Assembly (NCBI RefSeq): GCF_014635325.1
Contig: NZ_BMCT01000001.1
Span: forward strand, 959,743 to 1,023,742
Length of the DNA stretch: 64,000 nt
Direction: 5' to 3'
Source of the DNA: Azorhizobium oxalatiphilum
GTDB lineage: Bacteria; Pseudomonadota; Alphaproteobacteria; Rhizobiales; Xanthobacteraceae
Shown one piece after another: positions 60,384 through 64,000 of the stretch; positions within the stretch are counted from its first letter, which is position 1; the number at the start of each line of letters is the position of its first letter. The translations under genes were made by a program, and so were the position numbers. The notes below the pieces were generated by a model. It worked only from the letters and a program-made list of their open reading frames with translations, was not told the origin of the DNA and made no database searches.

Positions 60384-61223
60384 TCACCAGCACGCCTTCT
60401 CGATCCAGTCCGCGACCTTCTCCGCCACCTGTTGTTCCTGCCCGGTGTAGAAGTGGTCGCAATCGGGCAGCACCCAGGTCTCGCAACGGGCGAGGCTCGC
60501 AGCGTTGGCGCGTTCCGCATAGGCCTCGGTCGGATAGCCCACGGGGCTCTCCTTGTCGCCGCGCAGATAGAGGGTGGGGCAGCGCACCCGTGCCGCATTC
60601 TCCAGCGTGTCCGGCGTGTTGTGTGCGCGATCAAGAAGGCTCTCGGCCGAGATCACCCACCACCAGTCGGGCAGCAGCATCAGTTCGCGGCCACGTCCCT
60701 CCGCCACCATGTGTTCCGCCCGCGCGAGGAGTTCCGGCAGGCGGTCCTGCGCCAGCAGGCCGAGGCGGCTCATCTCCACCACATTGGTGGTGCCGCCGGA
60801 ATGGGCGGACATCATCACCAGCGCGCGGGGCGAGCCGTAATCGTCGCCGCAATGCTGCGCCGCCAGCATGCCGCCGTTGGAATGGCCGATGATGATCGGG
60901 CGCTCAAAGCCGCGCGCCGCGAGGAAGTCGGATGCCGCGCGATTGTCGGCGATGCTCTCGTGCGCCAGCTGGAACGAGCCGCCGCCGATGTTGCGCCCGT
61001 CCAGCGAGGTAATCATCTCATGGCCGCGCCGGTTGAAGGCGAGACAGGCAATGCCGCGCCTGAGCAGAACCTGCGGCAGGAAGCGGCTGGGGCCGGTGTA
61101 GAAATTGTGGCAATTGCCGTGGAACAGCAGCGCCGCCGCGCGGATCTCGCCCGCGTCCGGTGTGTAGAAGAGCCCATCCAGCGGCTCGGCGACGGTGGGG
61201 ATGGAGACCAGTTCGAGCGGCAT
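60384..61223 (-). CDS. Alpha/beta-hydrolase (serine hydrolase)
   Basis: 279 aa, cytoplasmic. Core: LLFHGNCHNFYTGPSRFLP (oxyanion loop), GHSNGG (nucleophile Ser), LRGDKESPVGYP (Asp region) and DCDHFYTGQE (His). It matches serine-aminopeptidase/DUF1749-like hydrolases. The ATG at 61223 is chosen over an upstream extension without family similarity. It is convergent with the ART-like gene, 85 bp away. Confidence 0.85.
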   Translation of the reverse strand: MPLELVSIPTVAEPLDGLFYTPDAGEIRAAALLFHGNCHNFYTGPSRFLPQVLLRRGIACLAFNRRGHEMITSLDGRNIGGGSFQLAHESIADNRAASDFLAARGFERPIIIGHSNGGMLAAQHCGDDYGSPRALVMMSAHSGGTTNVVEMSRLGLLAQDRLPELLARAEHMVAEGRGRELMLLPDWWWVISAESLLDRAHNTPDTLENAARVRCPTLYLRGDKESPVGYPTEAYAERANAASLARCETWVLPDCDHFYTGQEQQVAEKVADWIEKACW

Positions 61224-61328
61224 GGCGGGAAATCTTCTCGGAACGCGACGCGGTCCTGAGAGGATTGCATGCAATTAAGTTGCCGTCTGCCCCTCGATCG
61301 GCATGCGCGTAGCGCTTGGCCTTTCTCA

Positions 61329-61490
61329 GAGCCCGTTTGGGACATCGGCGGCAGAGGGCCGTCGCGGGATTTTCGGTGATCCGGCAGGAGAAAATGCAGC
61401 CCCGATGCCGCGCATCGGGGCAAGTTCGCGACGCACCGGGCGCCGGAAAGACCCGGCGGACCGACCCGTCCGACTTTTCCAAGCGGGCTC
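61329..61490. mobile_element. R3 MITE-like element, copy 2 (162 bp)
   Basis: Inverted relative to copy 1 (53365-53526). It begins GAGCCCGTTTGGGA and ends TTTTCCAAGCGGGCTC. The same internal GCCCCGATGC palindrome. It is immediately followed by the R4 repeat, so two different elements are joined end to end in this 398-bp gap, which holds no gene. Confidence 0.8.
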
Positions 61491-61598
61491 TAGAGCATGT
61501 CCGGCTTTGATTGCTCCGCAATCCAAGCCGCAAGACATTCTCTATCAAAGACTTGGAGTGTTTCAGTGTTTCCATGAAACACTGAAACACTCCAAGTC
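61491..61598. repeat. R4 two-hairpin repeat, copy B
   Basis: Opens TAGAGCATGTCCGGCTTTGA; first palindrome CGGCTTTGATTGC / GCAATCCAAGCCG, second around GTTTCAGTGTTTCCATGAAAC. The right boundary lacks the GCTCTAG end of copy A (41832). It ends 23 bp from the stop of the Pro-rich protein gene. Confidence 0.85.
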
Positions 61599-61621
61599 CA
61601 TGGTTGCGTCCGGCGGCCCGA

Positions 61622-62776
61622 TCAGCCGCCCGGCTCCGCCGCCCTGTTGGTGCGCACGCGCAGGCCGTTGACGACCATCTTGTGGGGATACTTCTGCTGC
61701 ACCGCCGTCACCACCACGGCCATGCTGGTCAGGGGATTGGGTACGTCGGCATTGGCGGGCATTTCCGCCGGCTGTCCGGCAGCGGGGGAGAGCGCCACCA
61801 CCGTGCCGCCGCCGTCATGCCGCCAGATCACGGTATCTGTGCTCCGCTCGCGAATCTCGAACGTGCCCACCCGATAGCTGCCGTCGGGCTGTGCCACATG
61901 CAACTGGCCGCTCACCTCATGGGTGTCCCGGCAGGTCCAGGCCCAGGCCACATATTCCAGATAGAGCGGGAAATGGTTGGTGAAATCCCGCGTGCCCGCC
62001 ACCACTTCGCTGGCGATCTCGATGCCATCGCGCAGGCGATCGATCTCGCTCGCCCCGATGGTGGCGGCAAGCGCCTGCCGCTGGGCGACGAGGAAGCGCT
62101 CGCCATCCCGTTGCAGGTTCAGGTCGTGCCTGTGACGCGCGATCTGGCGCACCATGTGGCCGATGTCCGGGCCGGGCGCGATGAGCGCGCGTAGCTGGGG
62201 CGATCCGGCCCGCTCGATGCGCTCCATCAGGCCGGGCGTATGGGGGTGGCTTGTCCGCGTGCCATTCTGCCCGTCGGGGGCAGCGGGGACGGTTTCCGTG
62301 TCGGGCGCCGGGCTGTCGGGCTCGGAAATGTCGGGTGCATGGGCGGCCTGCCAGGCGCGAGCGTCCGGGCCGGGGGCGGGGCGGGGGCGCTCAGCCGGAG
62401 TGGGGTTCGCGCAGGAGAGCCTCGGCGGCGCCGAAGGTTCCACCCGTGCCAGCCAAGCGGCGGTGCCGACGCTGGCGCCCTGCCGGTAGGCCGGGCTGGC
62501 ATCGGCCCGCATCCTGCCCGGTGCGGTGATGCGCGGTCGCTCATTGATCGTCTGATTGACCCGGTTCCGCTCCAGCCGCGCCAGCTCCCGGCCCTCCTGC
62601 TCGTGCCGGGCCTGATCGTCACGGGCCTGCGCATCGCGGACATCGTTGATGACCCGCTCCAGCGTCGTCGCGCCCGATGCGTCGGCCGACGCGGTCGCGC
62701 CATTGCCGGCGGCATCATGCGGGGTCGGGATGCCGCCTGAGGCGGGGGTGTTCGGGTGTCCCAAGCGCGAGGCCAT
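61622..62776 (-). CDS. Unknown protein with Pro-rich disordered N-terminus
   Basis: 384 aa. Residues 1-180 are Pro/Ala/Asp-rich and disordered, with a charged coiled stretch (ARHEQEGRELARLERNRVNQ). Residues 190-380 look folded (IGHMVRQIARHRHDLNLQRDGERFLVAQ; FPLYLEYVAWAWTCRDTHEVSG; ending MAVVVTAVQQKYPHKMVV). No signal peptide, no recognised family. GGAGGGCG precedes the ATG. The composition resembles secreted effectors, but no secretion signal can be shown. Confidence 0.6.
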   Translation of the reverse strand: MASRLGHPNTPASGGIPTPHDAAGNGATASADASGATTLERVINDVRDAQARDDQARHEQEGRELARLERNRVNQTINERPRITAPGRMRADASPAYRQGASVGTAAWLARVEPSAPPRLSCANPTPAERPRPAPGPDARAWQAAHAPDISEPDSPAPDTETVPAAPDGQNGTRTSHPHTPGLMERIERAGSPQLRALIAPGPDIGHMVRQIARHRHDLNLQRDGERFLVAQRQALAATIGASEIDRLRDGIEIASEVVAGTRDFTNHFPLYLEYVAWAWTCRDTHEVSGQLHVAQPDGSYRVGTFEIRERSTDTVIWRHDGGGTVVALSPAAGQPAEMPANADVPNPLTSMAVVVTAVQQKYPHKMVVNGLRVRTNRAAEPGG

Positions 62777-63228
62777 CTCGCCCTCCTGCAAGGCGGTGCT
62801 TCAGCGGGTGCGTCATGCTCTCCTGCCGGCGCAGGCACCGGCGCCTGTGGGGCAGGTGCCGGGCGTCCGTCGGGTTCAGGAGGGACTGCGGATTATGATG
62901 TCGAACCGAGGAAGAAAGTACCCATGTACGGCATGAAAGCGTGGCCGCTGGCAGTTGTCAAATGATGCGCGAAAGGCGTGCAACTATAGTTTGAAATATA
63001 AAATGCATCGCGAGCGATGTGATCTGTGTTCCTGAAAGCATTGCGAGAAATGTAACCAGATGATCGCGCGTGGCCGGCCGCGTCCATCTGTCCGCGCGGC
63101 TGTACGGTCCATCCGTGTGCCATCCGGCGCTGTCACGTTGGGAATGTCCGGCGGGCGCCGTTTCGCGCGTGTGCGCTTCAAGGGCCATCCGTGTGCCATG
63201 CGGGATGATACAGGGACAGGTGTGGATC
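62777..63228. other. Intergenic region, 452 bp, with A+T-rich core and a short direct repeat
   Basis: 62890-63050 is clearly richer in A+T than the surroundings and likely carries promoters. CCATCCGTGTGCCAT occurs twice in direct orientation, at 63109-63123 and 63185-63199. No gene or RNA structure is recognised. Confidence 0.5.
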
Positions 63229-64000
63229 TCAGCCGGTGGTGGCGGGCTCCGGCCGGGGCGGGGCCTTGACCATCCGGCGCGCGATGCGGGCGGCGAAGAC
63301 CTTGGCGGGCCGCTCGAACAGGTCGCCATGCTGGGCCCTAGCCGCCTTCACCAGACGCCGCTGCAAGGTGCGGCTGGCGGCGGCCACATCCGACATGAGC
63401 GCCTCGTGGTGGGTGCCCAGCGCCTCCGCCAGGATCGGCCTGAGCGCTTCCAGATCCTGATGAATTCCGAGGATGTCGCGCAGCCTCTGGGCCTTGCGGG
63501 CGCGCTTGCGGCCGGCCCCCGCGACGTCCGCCAGAAAGGCCATCTGGTAGCGATGCGTCACCACCGCCTTGCGCAGTTCGTGCAGCGTCTGCGCCTGGCT
63601 GAAGTCGGGCTTTGTCCGGGCGCGCCGGTAGCCCTTGGCAAGGCCCGCCGCCACATCCGTCTCCCGTGCCGCCGCCCCCACCGGGCCGGCGAGCGAAGTC
63701 CTTGCCCGTTCAAGGAAATCCGTCACCTCGCGGCGATGATCGGCGGGTTCCGCGGCGGCGCTCGGCACCTCGGTCAGCACCTGCTGCGCCCGCTCCGCCT
63801 GCCCGCTGTCCAGCAGGCCGGCATGGCTGAGCGCTTCCAGCGCATCCAGCGCCGCCTGCCGGTCTCGCGCCTCGGACAGCTGCCGCGCCGTGGCGGCGGC
63901 ATCCCGCCGGGCCGCCTTGGCCTCCGGGCCGGGCACCAGACGCAGCAAGGCGCGATAGTCCTTCAGCGCCTTGCGCACCTCATGCACCATCTCCGCCGGC
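63229..64000 (-). CDS. CHAD-domain protein, C-terminal part
   Basis: The frame is open through the right edge, so the N-terminus is missing. VHEVRKALKDYRALLRLV and LHELRKAVVTHRYQMAFL are the paired His/Arg/Lys-rich helices of the CHAD domain, which binds polyphosphate. It ends with a basic tail (RPAKVFAARIARRMVKAPPRP). An ATG at 63990 lies inside the first CHAD helix and is not the true start. CHAD proteins often also carry a CYTH domain, which would be outside the window. Confidence 0.85.
   Translation of the reverse strand, partial: PAEMVHEVRKALKDYRALLRLVPGPEAKAARRDAAATARQLSEARDRQAALDALEALSHAGLLDSGQAERAQQVLTEVPSAAAEPADHRREVTDFLERARTSLAGPVGAAARETDVAAGLAKGYRRARTKPDFSQAQTLHELRKAVVTHRYQMAFLADVAGAGRKRARKAQRLRDILGIHQDLEALRPILAEALGTHHEALMSDVAAASRTLQRRLVKAARAQHGDLFERPAKVFAARIARRMVKAPPRPEPATTG

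Noticed and set aside
1-64000. tRNA or rRNA genes
   Set aside because: No T-loop-like GGTTCGAATCC-type block with a matching acceptor stem and no rRNA segments were recognised by reading; a covariance-model scan would decide.

Overview
The window looks like chromosomal DNA of a high-G+C alphaproteobacterium of the Hyphomicrobiales, most likely a nitrogen fixer related to Xanthobacter or Azorhizobium. The reasons are the SciP cell-cycle regulator (37512-37787), a NifA/RpoN-type nif cluster with a stand-alone C-terminal NifU and adjacent NifS, the codon bias, and the many intergenic palindromic repeats. The placement is inference from gene content; no database was searched.

Left part (1-20 kb). 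A molybdopterin oxidoreductase fragment runs off the left edge beside an AraC regulator. Then come an efflux block (DHA1 MFS, HlyD/EmrA-like adaptor, EmrB-like MFS) and an oxidative-stress block (Dps, peroxiredoxin, DsbA-like protein). After these lie a bestrophin-like channel, a GAF-PAS-GGDEF diguanylate cyclase, PncB, an exported chorismate-mutase-like protein, transaldolase, a Ppx/GppA phosphatase overlapping RlmE, and a second EmrB-like MFS.

Middle part (20-38 kb). An acyl carrier protein and a fatty acyl-AMP ligase lie divergently from a WcbI-like polysaccharide acyltransferase, which suggests acyl modification of a surface glycan. Next are a GST, a UDG-family protein, the Mrp/ApbC Fe-S carrier, a large membrane protein, an orphan TRAP binding protein, several small exported proteins (a tandem paralogue pair and one with three internal repeats), GlyQS, and SciP.

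Nitrogen-fixation island (38-53.3 kb). Two leftward operons each have a sigma-54 -24/-12 promoter and upstream TGT-N10-ACA NifA sites. One runs nifB, fdxN, an IscA/HesB-like protein, a TPR-like protein, an LRV Fe-S protein, two nifZ copies, small unknown genes, a DegT-family aminotransferase homologue lacking its PLP lysine, a [2Fe-2S] ferredoxin and another unknown. The other runs iscA, nifU, nifS, nifT and a SIR2-like gene. A RES/DUF2384 toxin-antitoxin pair, an unknown gene behind its own sigma-54-like promoter, and a Rieske protein complete the island. A group II truncated haemoglobin sits at its left edge.

Right part (53.3-64 kb). This holds small unknowns, a beta-carbonic anhydrase, an NCS2 permease with an extra C-terminal domain, an HSL-type esterase, and a large protein with a cholera/pertussis-toxin-like ADP-ribosyltransferase fold whose catalytic residues are altered. 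A serine hydrolase, a Pro-rich unknown and a CHAD-domain fragment follow. Four families of palindromic repeats are scattered through the intergenic gaps; one family is a 162-bp MITE-like element with two copies of identical length. No tRNA, rRNA or CRISPR was seen.
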